A stretch of 64,000 nt of DNA from Alphaproteobacteria bacterium (lineage in GTDB: Bacteria; Pseudomonadota; Alphaproteobacteria; CAAGCB01; CAG-977). Location: NCBI GenBank assembly GCA_900768845.1, contig CAAGEK010000051.1, positions 62,001-126,000 of the forward strand. Reading direction: 5' to 3'. The position numbers were made by a program, and so were the translations under genes. Below are positions 49,986 through 57,337 of the stretch, one piece after another; within the stretch, counting starts at the first letter, position 1; each line of letters starts with the position of its first letter. The notes beneath the pieces were generated by a model. It searched no databases. It had not been told where the DNA came from and was given only the letters and a program-made list of their open reading frames with translations.

Positions 49986-51584
49986 CTAAAGCGTCGATTC
50001 GCATATTTCAGCCGCGCATTTCAACCCGTCCGCCGCCGCCGACATGATTCCGCCCGCATATCCCGCCCCTTCGCCGCACGGATACAGCCCCGAAACCGAC
50101 ACGCTTTGCAAGGTTGCCGCGTCGCGAACCATCCGCACCGGCGAAGAGCTGCGCGTTTCCGCCGCCGTCAGTACGGCGTCGTGTTCCGCGAAACCTTTCA
50201 GCTTTTTATCCGCTTCAACAAGAGCGGCTTTGAGCGTTTCCGTGACAAAAACCGGAAAGACGGCGCGCAAATCCGCAGGAACGGTTGCAGGACGGTAAGA
50301 CGGAACGACGCCGCCGAAACCTTTGCTTTCCCGATTTTTCAAAAAATCGCCCGCCAATTGGACGGGAGCCTTGTATTCTCCGCCGCCCGCCCTGAAAGCC
50401 GCTTCTTCGATGCGGCGTTGAAATTCCACACCCGCCAAAGGATGTTCCGACCCGAAATCCTGCGGTGTAACACCGACCAGAAACGCGCTGTTCGCATTCG
50501 TTCCGGCTCTTGCGAATTCGCTCATCCCGTTTGTAACCAGCCGGCCGTTTTCGGACGCCGCGGCGACGACTTCACCTCCGGGGCACATACAAAACGTATA
50601 GGCGGAACGGCCGTTTTTCAAATGGACGGCCAATTTGTAATCCGCCGCCCCCAATCCGCAAGGGGGATTTTCCGTTCCGTACCGCGATTTGTTGATATGC
50701 GATTGCAAATGTTCAATGCGGACGCCCACGGAAAACGGCTTTTGTAACATTGTTACACCTCTGCGTGACAACATTTCAAAAGTGTCTCGTGCGCTGTGCC
50801 CCACGGCCAATACGACCGTTTCCGCGGCGATTTCATCCTCGTTTCCGTCCGCCGCCCGTATCCGGACTCCCCGCAATTCGCCGTTTTTGACAATCAAATC
50901 CGTCAAACGCGTTTCAAAACGGTATTCCCCGCCCGCGGCAATTATTTTTTTACGCAGGTTTTTAACGACAACCGCCAGATTGTCCGTTCCGACATGGGGT
51001 TTCGCCTGATACAAAATTTCTTCGGGAGCCCCCGCCTCGACGAATTCTTCCAAAACCTTGCGTGTGAAAGCGTCCTTTTTTATCCCCGTATTCAGTTTTC
51101 CGTCCGAAAACGTGCCCGCGCCGCCTTCGCCGAACTGGACGTTTGAAGATGTGTCCAACCGCCCCGTTTTCCAAAAGGACAGGACGTCCCGCCGCCTTTC
51201 TTCGACCGGTTTCCCCCTCTCCAGAACAATCGGACGCGCCCCCGCTTCGGCCAAAGCCAAGGCCGCCATCATCCCCGCGGGTCCCGTGCCGACAACGACG
51301 GGTCTTTGCCCTTCCTTGCGCCACACGCAGGGAACGTAACGTTCAAGCGTTTCGACGGCGACGTCGCGAAACGCGCTGTTTTTTATATGTTCCGCCTCGT
51401 CGCCGGCAACCGTAACATCCAAAGAATAAAGAAAATGTATGTTGCGTTTGTTTCGCGCATCAACGGAACGTTTGGCCACGGACACGGTCGACACATCCGT
51501 CCATCCCGTTAATCCGCAAACCTTTTCTTTCAGCCGTTCCCGCGGAAAATCCAGAGGAAGCTCGACGTTTGACAGCCTGATCAT
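49986..51584 (-). CDS. NAD(P)/FAD-dependent oxidoreductase (HI0933/YtfP-like)
   Basis: 532 residues. N-terminal ~95-residue cap (LSNVELPLDFPRERLKEKV; NIHFLYSLDVTVAGDEAEHI), then the FAD-binding Rossmann motif PVVVGTGPAGMMAALALAEAG with IVLERG, and VQFGEGGAGTFSDGKLNTG typical of this family. AETVVLAVGHSARDTFEML is a third conserved stretch. The C-terminus has GLYPCGEGAGYAGGIMSAAA with the final FAD contacts. These large FAD proteins are widespread and their substrate is unestablished; a tRNA-modification or lipid role has been suggested for relatives. It is divergent from ogt with 100 bases between starts. Confidence 0.82.
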   Translation of the reverse strand: MIRLSNVELPLDFPRERLKEKVCGLTGWTDVSTVSVAKRSVDARNKRNIHFLYSLDVTVAGDEAEHIKNSAFRDVAVETLERYVPCVWRKEGQRPVVVGTGPAGMMAALALAEAGARPIVLERGKPVEERRRDVLSFWKTGRLDTSSNVQFGEGGAGTFSDGKLNTGIKKDAFTRKVLEEFVEAGAPEEILYQAKPHVGTDNLAVVVKNLRKKIIAAGGEYRFETRLTDLIVKNGELRGVRIRAADGNEDEIAAETVVLAVGHSARDTFEMLSRRGVTMLQKPFSVGVRIEHLQSHINKSRYGTENPPCGLGAADYKLAVHLKNGRSAYTFCMCPGGEVVAAASENGRLVTNGMSEFARAGTNANSAFLVGVTPQDFGSEHPLAGVEFQRRIEEAAFRAGGGEYKAPVQLAGDFLKNRESKGFGGVVPSYRPATVPADLRAVFPVFVTETLKAALVEADKKLKGFAEHDAVLTAAETRSSSPVRMVRDAATLQSVSVSGLYPCGEGAGYAGGIMSAAADGLKCAAEICESTL

Positions 51585-51684
51585 GAAACGCCCCTTTCAA
51601 AAAGTTTTGCAAAATATATCGCACGACTTTGTTTTTGACACAAATTTTCTTTTCTTAAAAAGCAAAAAGCCTTACTCTGCCCGT

Positions 51685-52158
51685 ATGAAATATTATTTTT
51701 GCATCAACTCCCCGATCGGTTGCCTGTGCCTTGTCGAAGAAAACGGCTGTTTGTGTGCCGTATCGTTTTCCCGAACCTGTCCCGATGCGACGGAGGGGAA
51801 AACGCCTTTACTGGAAAAGGCCGCCGGACAACTCGGCGAATATTTCGGCAAAACACGCAGGGAATTTGATTTGCCCCTGACGCCAGAGGGAACGGATTTT
51901 CAAAAAAAGGTTTGGGAAGCCTTGAAAGCCATTCCTTACGGCGAAACAAGAAGCTACGCCCAAATTGCGGCGGCGGCCGGAAATCCGAAAGCCTGCCGCG
52001 CCGTCGGAGGGGCGAACAACAAAAATCCCCTTCCCGTCATCATTCCGTGCCACCGCGTCATCGGCGCGGACGGCAGTCTGACGGGATACGGCGGCGGTTT
52101 GGAAATCAAACGCTTTCTGTTGAATCTTGAAAGGGAAAACCGCCGTGACGGACATTGA
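51685..52158 (+). CDS. ogt: Methylated-DNA-protein cysteine methyltransferase (Ogt/AGT)
   Basis: 157 residues from the ATG at 51685; the frame opens further upstream inside the divergent gene. DFQKKVWEALKAIPYGETRS and AQIAAAAGNPKACRAVGGAN form the helix-turn-helix with the Arg finger, and the alkyl-accepting Cys122 is in PVIIPCHRVIGADG. GYGGGLEIKRFLL closes the domain. It removes O6-alkyl groups from guanine in a suicide reaction. No strong ribosome site is seen. Its last 14 bases overlap the GTG start of the alkD-like gene, so both alkylation-repair genes are translationally linked. Confidence 0.95.
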   Translation: MKYYFCINSPIGCLCLVEENGCLCAVSFSRTCPDATEGKTPLLEKAAGQLGEYFGKTRREFDLPLTPEGTDFQKKVWEALKAIPYGETRSYAQIAAAAGNPKACRAVGGANNKNPLPVIIPCHRVIGADGSLTGYGGGLEIKRFLLNLERENRRDGH

Positions 52159-52837
52159 AAGGCGTTTGACCGCCCTGAGCGATGAAAAATTCAAAAAGTT
52201 TTCGCAATCCCTGTTGCCGGACGTTGAAAACATTTTGGGTGTGCGTCTGCCCGTTTTACAAAAAATCGCAATGCAGGAAGCGAAATCGGATTGGAAGGGC
52301 TTTTTGAACGCTTTAAGCGGCAACACCTTTGAAGAACGGATGCTGTACGGCATGACATTGGGATATGCTCCCGTCCCTTTCGTCGAAACGTTGCCTTATA
52401 TTGAAAAGTTCCTGCCGGAAATCGACAATTGGAGTGTGTGCGATTCTTTTTGCTGCCGGTTGAAAAGCATCCGCAAATCTCCGGAAGAAGGATGGAGGCT
52501 GATCCGTTCTTTGTTGCACGATGAAAGGGAATTTTACAAACGCACGGCTTTGGTGTTGATGCTGGGGCACTTTGTTGACAAAAAACATTTGAACGACGTT
52601 TTGAACGCCGCAGGAAGTTTCAACGACGACCGTCATTATGTTTATATGGCTCAAGGATGGCTGTTGTCCGTTTGCGCCGTCAAATTTCCGCGCAACACTT
52701 ACGACTTTTTGAAAACGGCGCGGTTAAGTCCTCAGGCGTTCAAGCAGACTTTGCAAAAAATACGCGACTCACGCCGTCTGTCTTTTGAACAGAAACGGCG
52801 GTTTTGCCTTTTGGGAAAATATCAGGCCAAAATGTAA
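52145..52837 (+). CDS. DNA alkylation repair protein, AlkD-like
   Basis: 230 residues from a GTG at 52145 with AGGGA nine bases upstream; a TTG at 52127 lacks that spacing. Helical HEAT-like repeats throughout. NWSVCDSFCCRL keeps the WxxxD pair that in Bacillus AlkD (Trp109, Asp113) forms the catalytic face for 3- and 7-alkylpurine excision, and QGWLLSVCAVKFP sits where the second tryptophan lies. No base-flipping HhH. It follows ogt by overlap, a sensible pairing of O6-alkylguanine and N-alkylpurine repair. Its 3' end overlaps the convergent GNAT gene by 16 bases. Confidence 0.85.
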   Translation: MTDIERRLTALSDEKFKKFSQSLLPDVENILGVRLPVLQKIAMQEAKSDWKGFLNALSGNTFEERMLYGMTLGYAPVPFVETLPYIEKFLPEIDNWSVCDSFCCRLKSIRKSPEEGWRLIRSLLHDEREFYKRTALVLMLGHFVDKKHLNDVLNAAGSFNDDRHYVYMAQGWLLSVCAVKFPRNTYDFLKTARLSPQAFKQTLQKIRDSRRLSFEQKRRFCLLGKYQAKM

Positions 52838-53094
52838 TCGTATTCGGGATGGCGGGCGAACCAGCGCACGGCATACGAACAGACGGGACGGATTTTTTTG
52901 CCGCTTTTCTCGGCTTGTTTGATGACCGTTTCCGTCAATTTTTCCGCAATTCCCTGACCGCGCAAAGAATCGTCGACAAAAGTGTGAGTGATGGTAAAAA
53001 CGTTGTCGTCCGTATCGGGAAATTCGATTTCCGCCCGCAAAACGCCGTTTTCATCCGTCATAAAAATACGGTTCGGTTCATATTGAAATTCCAT
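52822..53094 (-). CDS. Small GNAT-family N-acetyltransferase (YjdJ/NATD1-like)
   Basis: 90 residues, the compact type. TITHTFVDDSLRGQGIAEKL carries the acetyl-CoA pyrophosphate loop RGQGIA, followed by TVIKQAEKSGKKIRPVCSYA and VRWFARHPEYDYIL, the family's C-terminal end. GGAGGGG precedes the ATG. Small single-domain members often lack a defined substrate; a protein or small amine is possible. Transcribed alone; its stop codon lies inside the end of the convergent alkD-like gene, so the two overlap by 16 bases. Confidence 0.88.
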   Translation of the reverse strand: MEFQYEPNRIFMTDENGVLRAEIEFPDTDDNVFTITHTFVDDSLRGQGIAEKLTETVIKQAEKSGKKIRPVCSYAVRWFARHPEYDYILA

Positions 53095-53150
53095 ATGCCC
53101 CTCCTGAAAATAAGACTCCGGATGAAATTTTAAACGAATTTGACAAATAA

Positions 53151-53180
53151 AAAAAGCGTCTATCTTTTTCGACGTTTTTT
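53151..53180 (-). terminator. AT-rich terminator downstream of the hydrolase gene
   Basis: AAAAAGCGTC (53151-53160) pairs with GACGTTTTTT (53171-53180) with one G-T wobble; on the minus strand the stem runs into seven T. Confidence 0.5.
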
Positions 53181-53214
53181 TTCAACATCCGGTTGCTTGG
53201 AATTTCGGCGACAA

Positions 53215-53241
53215 AGGGAAACCGCCGCAAACGGTTTCCCT
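53215..53241 (-). terminator. Hairpin directly after the hydrolase stop codon
   Basis: Perfect 10-bp stem AGGGAAACCG (53215-53224) / CGGTTTCCCT (53232-53241), loop CCGCAAA. The T tract is poor on the minus strand and better on the plus strand (CTTTTT), so direction is uncertain. Confidence 0.5.
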
Positions 53242-53251
53242 CTTTTTCCGT

Positions 53252-54328
53252 TTATTTCAGACGGGTTCTAAAAAACCCCTCTATTTTATCAAACGGGATT
53301 TTTTCAAGGTTGTCATACAAATCGACATGATTCGCCCCTTTGACAATCAGCAACTCCTTATTATCGCCTTTCAGCTTTTTAAACGCGTCTTCGCTGAAAT
53401 AACGGCTGTGGGCGTTTTCTCCGTGTATCATCAGAACGGCGTTTTGAATTTCGGGGCTGTATGTCAAAATCGGCATCGTCATAAAAGACAGCGCAGACGT
53501 CATATTCCAATTGCCGTTGGAATTGATGGAACGCTTGTGAAACCCTCGCGGCGTTTTATAATAAGCGTAATAATCTTTGACGAATTGAGGCTCCTCCCCC
53601 GTCAATTTGTCGGGCAAACCGCTTGCTTTGGCGTATGTTTCGTTTTTGAAATCTCCGGTACGTTGCGCGTTCAGCTTTTTACGCAATTCATACCGTTCCT
53701 TTTCCCCCATGGAATCGAAATAACCGTTGGCGTTGACGCGGCTCATATCATACATGGTGGATGTAACGGCGGCTTTGATTCTGGTGTCCATCGATGCGGC
53801 GTTCAATCCCATGCCCCCGAAACCGCAAATGCCGATAATTCCGATTTTTTCAGGATCAACGTCGGGCTGAACGCTTAAAAAATCAACCGCCGCACTGAAA
53901 TCTTCGGTGTTGATGTCGGGCGAAGCGACGTCTCTGGGTTCGCCGCCGCTTTCCCCCGTAAAGGAAGGATCGAAAGCCAGCGCGACAAAGCCCCGTTCGG
54001 CCATTGTCTGGGCGTACAGTCCGGACGCCTGTTCTTTGACCGCTCCGAACGGCCCGCTGACGGCGATTGCTGGCGACTTTTCCGCCGTTTTGACTTTCGG
54101 AGTGTATAAATCGCCGCTCAACGTGATGCCGTAGCGGTTCTTGAACGTCACTTTTACAACGTCGACTTTGTCGCTTTTGGCAAAAACCTTGTCCCATTCC
54201 TGATTTTTTTGAACCTGTACATCCGCCATATCCGCCCGAGCCTCCTTAACCGGTGAAGTTGCCATAACCATTCCCAACAATGCGGTCAACGCCGTTTTCA
54301 TTGATAAAACCCCGCTTTTTTCATTCAT
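53252..54328 (-). CDS. Exported alpha/beta-hydrolase, YcjY/dienelactone-hydrolase-like
   Basis: 358 residues from the ATG at 54328, which has GGAGGG seven bases before it; a nearby ATG at 54343 lacks one. N-terminal signal-like segment TALTALLGMVMATSPVKEAR-A with AxA cleavage, so a periplasmic location is likely. The nucleophile is Cys in IGIICGFGG-like order (IGIIGICGFGGMG, where dienelactone hydrolases have Cys), and the catalytic His is in VKGANHVDLYDN. FVALAFDPSFTGESGG is a further family stretch. It is divergent from the LysR regulator, which probably controls it. Substrate unknown. Confidence 0.8.
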   Translation of the reverse strand: MNEKSGVLSMKTALTALLGMVMATSPVKEARADMADVQVQKNQEWDKVFAKSDKVDVVKVTFKNRYGITLSGDLYTPKVKTAEKSPAIAVSGPFGAVKEQASGLYAQTMAERGFVALAFDPSFTGESGGEPRDVASPDINTEDFSAAVDFLSVQPDVDPEKIGIIGICGFGGMGLNAASMDTRIKAAVTSTMYDMSRVNANGYFDSMGEKERYELRKKLNAQRTGDFKNETYAKASGLPDKLTGEEPQFVKDYYAYYKTPRGFHKRSINSNGNWNMTSALSFMTMPILTYSPEIQNAVLMIHGENAHSRYFSEDAFKKLKGDNKELLIVKGANHVDLYDNLEKIPFDKIEGFFRTRLK

Positions 54329-54416
54329 TTTTCCCTCCGGCATTTTTGCATGGAAAACAAATCTTTTGTGAGGTTCATGATAAATCGCCTTTTAATTCAT
54401 ATCAAATACTTATATC

Positions 54417-54426
54417 CTATGCATAG
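54417..54426 (+). promoter_or_regulatory. Candidate LysR-type operator
   Basis: Perfect palindrome CTATGCATAG in the 140-bp divergent region between the hydrolase and the LysR gene, 42 bases before the regulator's ATG. LysR regulators bind T-N11-A palindromes in such positions; ATACTTATATCCTATGCAT supplies several partial half-sites. Confidence 0.4.
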
Positions 54427-54468
54427 CCATACTTTTACGATATATTAAAACAGCAAAGAGGAAAAGCC

Positions 54469-55362
54469 ATGGAAATCAAAGCGTTGCGCTATTTTCTGGC
54501 CGTTGCGCACGAAGGCAGCATCAGCGGAGCCTCACGTTTTCTGAACGTCGCCCAACCCGCTCTTTCCCGCAGGATGAAAGAGCTGGAAGAAGAATTGGGA
54601 AAGCGTTTGTTCATTCGCGGCAACCGCAACATATCCCTGACTGCGGAAGGAATGACGTTGCGGTCGCGGGCGGAAGAAATCATAGAAATGGCGGACAGGA
54701 CAAAAGCCGAATTTCAAAACATTCCCGACGATTGCGTGTCAGGCGATATTTACATCGGGGGCGGAGAAACGCACGGGATGCGCTTGATTGCCGAAACCGT
54801 CACGGAAATACGGGCGGATTTCCCCTCCGTCCGGTTTCATCTGTACAGCGGAAACGCCGAAGACGTTACCGAACGTTTGGATAAGGGGTTGTTGGATTTC
54901 GGAATCCTGATCCAGCCGACCGATTTATCCAAATACAACTCCCTTTCCCTGCCGGTCAAAGACGTATGGGGCGTCGTTATGGCGAAAGATTGCGCTTTGG
55001 CGGCGAAAAAAAGCGTTTCCAAAAAAGATCTGGCGGGACTGCCCCTGATTTTATCCCGTCAGGCCGTTCAAAAAACGGCAATGAAAAACGCCTTTGTCAA
55101 CTGGTTCGGAAAAGATTTTGAAAAACTGAACGTCGTCGCGACATACAACCTTGTTTTCAATGCGGCTCTTTTGGCCGAACGGGGAGCGGGGTATGTCATT
55201 ACGCTGGACAGGCTGATTGACGGGATGGGATGCGGAAACGTCCGTTTCCGTCCGCTGACTCCCGTATTGGAATCAAATTTGGATATTGTATGGAAAAAAC
55301 ATCAGATTTTCTCTCCCGCCGCGACTCTTTTTCTGGAAACGTTGCGCAAAAAATGCGTTTAA
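54469..55362 (+). CDS. LysR family transcriptional regulator
   Basis: 297 residues. N-terminal winged helix-turn-helix: MEIKALRYFLAVAHEGSISG and ASRFLNVAQPALSRRMKELE, with FIRGNRNISLTAEGMTLRSR completing it. Residues ~90-295 are the periplasmic-binding-like effector domain (GDIYIGGGETHGMRLIAETV; LDFGILIQPTDLSKY). AAAGAGGAAAAG precedes the ATG. Divergent orientation to the hydrolase gene is the classical LysR arrangement, and the hydrolase product or substrate may be the co-inducer (inference). Confidence 0.92.
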   Translation: MEIKALRYFLAVAHEGSISGASRFLNVAQPALSRRMKELEEELGKRLFIRGNRNISLTAEGMTLRSRAEEIIEMADRTKAEFQNIPDDCVSGDIYIGGGETHGMRLIAETVTEIRADFPSVRFHLYSGNAEDVTERLDKGLLDFGILIQPTDLSKYNSLSLPVKDVWGVVMAKDCALAAKKSVSKKDLAGLPLILSRQAVQKTAMKNAFVNWFGKDFEKLNVVATYNLVFNAALLAERGAGYVITLDRLIDGMGCGNVRFRPLTPVLESNLDIVWKKHQIFSPAATLFLETLRKKCV

Positions 55363-55514
55363 TCCCCTCATCCGAACCGACGGGAGAAATCCGGATGTTG
55401 TTTTTGTTCCCCCGCCGTTTTCCGTTCTGATGTCGTTAATCATTCCGCCGAGGCAAAAAAACTGAAACGGCCGATATGATTTGTTCCCTTTCTTTCAAGC
55501 CGTTGACGGTGTTC

Positions 55515-56492
55515 TTATTTTTCGCGAATGATACGAAAACCGACCGTTTCGTATCCGAAATCCGGTTTTCGACCTTCGCCGCGATATTCGGTACGACAAC
55601 TTGTGCGATGCGAATACCAAGAACCTCCTTTTATCGCATTGACAGTTTGACCTTTTTCCTTCCCGTTTTGCGCTGTTATTTCGGTTGAAGTCCATTCCCA
55701 GACATTACCCCACATATCAATCGCTCCGGCGGCGGAAAGAGTTTGTTTATAGGCTGTCACAGGTGTTGTTCCGTGTCCTTCTCCGCAATTCATATCGGCG
55801 TCTTTCGGCATATGTCCGGCGGCAAGTTCCCATTCCGCTTCGGTCGGCAGATGATATTTTGCCGTGCCGTCTTTTCGTGTCAGCCAATCGGCATAAGCAA
55901 CCGCGTCATTATAAGATACGTTGACGACAGGGTGTTTTGATGTTTCAACGGATACGGTCGCCTCTTTTCCGGAATCTTTTAAAAACAAAGCGTATTCTTC
56001 GTTGGTGACTGGCGTATAAGCGACCGAAACGTTTTGCGCCGCCCCCAAAACCGGCAAATATCCGTCGTCCGTTTTCCGCGAATTCGGACGCAAACGCGGA
56101 TCGGTAAAACGCTTCATCGTTTGATTGATCCGGTTTTCCCGATCGCGGAGCATTTCATCGACGATTTCTTGCATTTCACGAACTTTGGAAGCGTGTTTGG
56201 CGGTTTGTTTCAATTCTTCCAATTTGGCTTTCTTACGGGCGACGACTCTGTCATAATTGATTTCCGCCTGTTTGCGCAAAGCTCCGTAATTTTCATCACT
56301 CGGATTTTGACGGTATGCCGCGATAAGCTTTTTTGTTTCAGCGTTCAATTCGGGGCGTTCTTTTTCTACGGTCGAGCTGTATTTGAACTGTTTTGCATCC
56401 GGATTGATTTTTCGTCCGGCGGCGTAAACTTCGCTTGAAAAAAGACTGAAACACAGCAAGCCGGCCACCATAAATACATCGGATTTTATCAT
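55515..56492 (-). CDS. Formylglycine-generating-enzyme-like (SUMF1) exported protein
   Basis: 325 residues from the ATG at 56492 (AAAGGACG upstream). Signal peptide ending SSEVYA. A helical, charged region (55-135: KKAKLEELKQTAKHASKVRE) precedes the FGE-sulfatase domain: NVSVAYTPVTNEEYALFLKD, HPVVNVSYNDAVAYADWLTR, YHLPTEAEWELAAG, DMWGNVWEWTSTEI, and the C-terminal GGSWYSHRTSCRTEYR. True FGEs have CxxxxC there (Cys336/Cys341); here the first position is Ser, only the second Cys remains, so cofactorless sulfatase maturation is doubtful and it may be a structural/lectin-like relative. No classical sulfatase gene is adjacent. Confidence 0.85.
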   Translation of the reverse strand: MIKSDVFMVAGLLCFSLFSSEVYAAGRKINPDAKQFKYSSTVEKERPELNAETKKLIAAYRQNPSDENYGALRKQAEINYDRVVARKKAKLEELKQTAKHASKVREMQEIVDEMLRDRENRINQTMKRFTDPRLRPNSRKTDDGYLPVLGAAQNVSVAYTPVTNEEYALFLKDSGKEATVSVETSKHPVVNVSYNDAVAYADWLTRKDGTAKYHLPTEAEWELAAGHMPKDADMNCGEGHGTTPVTAYKQTLSAAGAIDMWGNVWEWTSTEITAQNGKEKGQTVNAIKGGSWYSHRTSCRTEYRGEGRKPDFGYETVGFRIIREK

Positions 56493-56587
56493 AAAGCGTC
56501 CTTTCATGTTCTGGAGATTTGAACCATCTGTAACCCATAACGAAACAAAACGTGAAAAACCTTCGACGCAAATAAAAAAACACCCGT

Positions 56588-56754
56588 GACGGCGGGCGAG
56601 GCCGTCAACAGGCGCGAAAGCGATTACCGCTTTAACAATTCAAGCAAAATTGCCATACTTAATAAAGCACAGGCAATCGCTTTCAGATATGAGCTTTGTC
56701 TTAAGGATTCTTCTCCTTTCAATACCCGCCGCGGGCTAGACGGCGGGTTTTTTA
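56588..56754 (+). ncRNA. Candidate structured small RNA ending in a terminator
   Basis: No gene is recognised, but a transcript-like architecture is visible. AAAGCGATTACC (56617-56628) pairs with GGCAATCGCTTT (56672-56683) at 11 of 12 positions. CGGCGGG (56590-56596) can pair with the 5' arm CCCGCCG of the terminator (56725-56731), competing with the terminator's own 3' arm CGGCGGG (56741-56747). AAGGA and TCCTT form a small stem that shows TTCTTCTCCTTT, complementary to Shine-Dalgarno sequences. A short frame MSFVLRILLLSIPAAG (56689-56739) without ribosome site lies across it. A trans-acting sRNA, 6S-like RNA or attenuator are possible; none is a confident match. Confidence 0.4.
56724..56754 (+). 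terminator. Terminator of the RNA candidate
   Basis: ACCCGCCG (56724-56731) pairs with CGGCGGGT (56741-56748), loop CGGGCTAGA, followed by six T. Confidence 0.85.
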
Positions 56755-56893
56755 TTGAAAAGCAAAAATAAAACCGGAAACGGATTTCCGGCATGGTGTT
56801 TTTTTTATGGATTTTCCGATACCCGTGACGGTATCGATTCGGGATAGCTGAAAGCTTGCGTCTGACGCGTTCATCAAAAACACGTTAGACGTT

Positions 56894-56931
56894 AGTCAAA
56901 AAATCTGTACCCGTGCCGACTGATTTTGACT
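56894..56931. repeat. Imperfect inverted repeat near tRNA-Phe
   Basis: AGTCAAAA (56894-56901) and TTTTGACT (56924-56931) are perfect inverted repeats; with one mismatch the arms extend to GTTAGTCAAAA and TTTTGACTGAC. TGACGCGTT occurs twice as a direct repeat in the same area (near 56863 and 56930). Confidence 0.5.
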
Positions 56932-56954
56932 GACGCGTTGTTTCCAGATATGCA

Positions 56955-56980
56955 AAAAGCCGCAGGTTTCTGCGGCTTTT
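56955..56980 (-). terminator. Terminator after tRNA-Phe
   Basis: Perfect 10-bp stem AAAAGCCGCA (56955-56964) / TGCGGCTTTT (56971-56980), loop GGTTTC, directly downstream of the tRNA 3' end on the minus strand. Confidence 0.88.
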
Positions 56981-56982
56981 AA

Positions 56983-57058
56983 TGGTGCCTGGGGACGGAA
57001 TCGAACCGCCGACACGGGGATTTTCAGTCCCCTGCTCTACCAACTGAGCTACCCAGGC
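56983..57058 (-). tRNA. tRNA-Phe (anticodon GAA)
   Basis: 76 bases on the minus strand. The 7-bp acceptor stem is GCCTGGG/CCCAGGC, with discriminator A and the 3' CCA encoded in the DNA. The D arm is AGCTCAGTTGGTAGAGC, the anticodon stem GGGGA/TCCCC encloses the loop CTGAAAA with anticodon GAA, and the T arm contains GTTCGATTC. It follows yacG by 63 bases on the same strand and ends at a strong terminator. Confidence 0.97.
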
Positions 57059-57121
57059 GTCTTACAGGGAAAATATGTAACCGATTCGGATACCCTTGTC
57101 CAGCCTATTTTTCATCTTTTT

Positions 57122-57337
57122 TCAGTTTTTTTCATTTTGCGCGTCCGACGCTTCCGCCCCGTCTTGAGGCGTTTCATCCGTCGGCACGGCGTATACGCCC
57201 GAAAGCCAGCGGTTTAAATCAACGTCCGCGCAATGTTTGGAACAAAACGGTTTGTACCGCCTGACCGCTTCCCTGCCGCACACGGGACATTTCAACCCTG
57301 CAACGGGCATATCGGCAACATTGTTTCCGTTCGTCAT
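57122..57337 (-). CDS. yacG: DNA gyrase inhibitor YacG (zinc-binding)
   Basis: 71 residues from the ATG at 57337; upstream codons in this frame belong to the RNase G/E gene overlap. LKCPVCGREAVRRYKPFCSK and HCADVDLNRWLSGVYAVP give the C-x2-C ... C-x3-C zinc knuckle and the DLxxWLxGxYxVP tail. E. coli YacG binds GyrB and inhibits gyrase. Start and upstream stop overlap (TGATG), so it is translationally coupled to the RNase gene, as in other alphaproteobacteria. Confidence 0.9.
   Translation of the reverse strand: MTNGNNVADMPVAGLKCPVCGREAVRRYKPFCSKHCADVDLNRWLSGVYAVPTDETPQDGAEASDAQNEKN

Larger units (their letters stand above)
56493..56982. other. Intergenic stretch rich in hairpins
   Basis: 490 bases between the FGE-like gene and tRNA-Phe. 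It holds, in order: a GACGGC/GCCGTC hairpin (56588-56606), the structured segment 56588-56754 with a terminator (separate entries), a second hairpin CCGGAAA...TTTCCGG near 56774-56791 before eight T, a hairpin CGATACC/GGTATCG (56817-56836), an inverted repeat around AGTCAAAA/TTTTGACT (56894-56931), and the tRNA terminator at 56955-56980. A small open frame across the left part has no ribosome site and is not called a gene. Confidence 0.7.

Noticed and set aside
56689..56739. Leader peptide MSFVLRILLLSIPAAG as a branched-chain amino acid attenuator
   Set aside because: No ribosome site and no ilv/leu gene downstream on that strand; kept only as a remark in the RNA entry.
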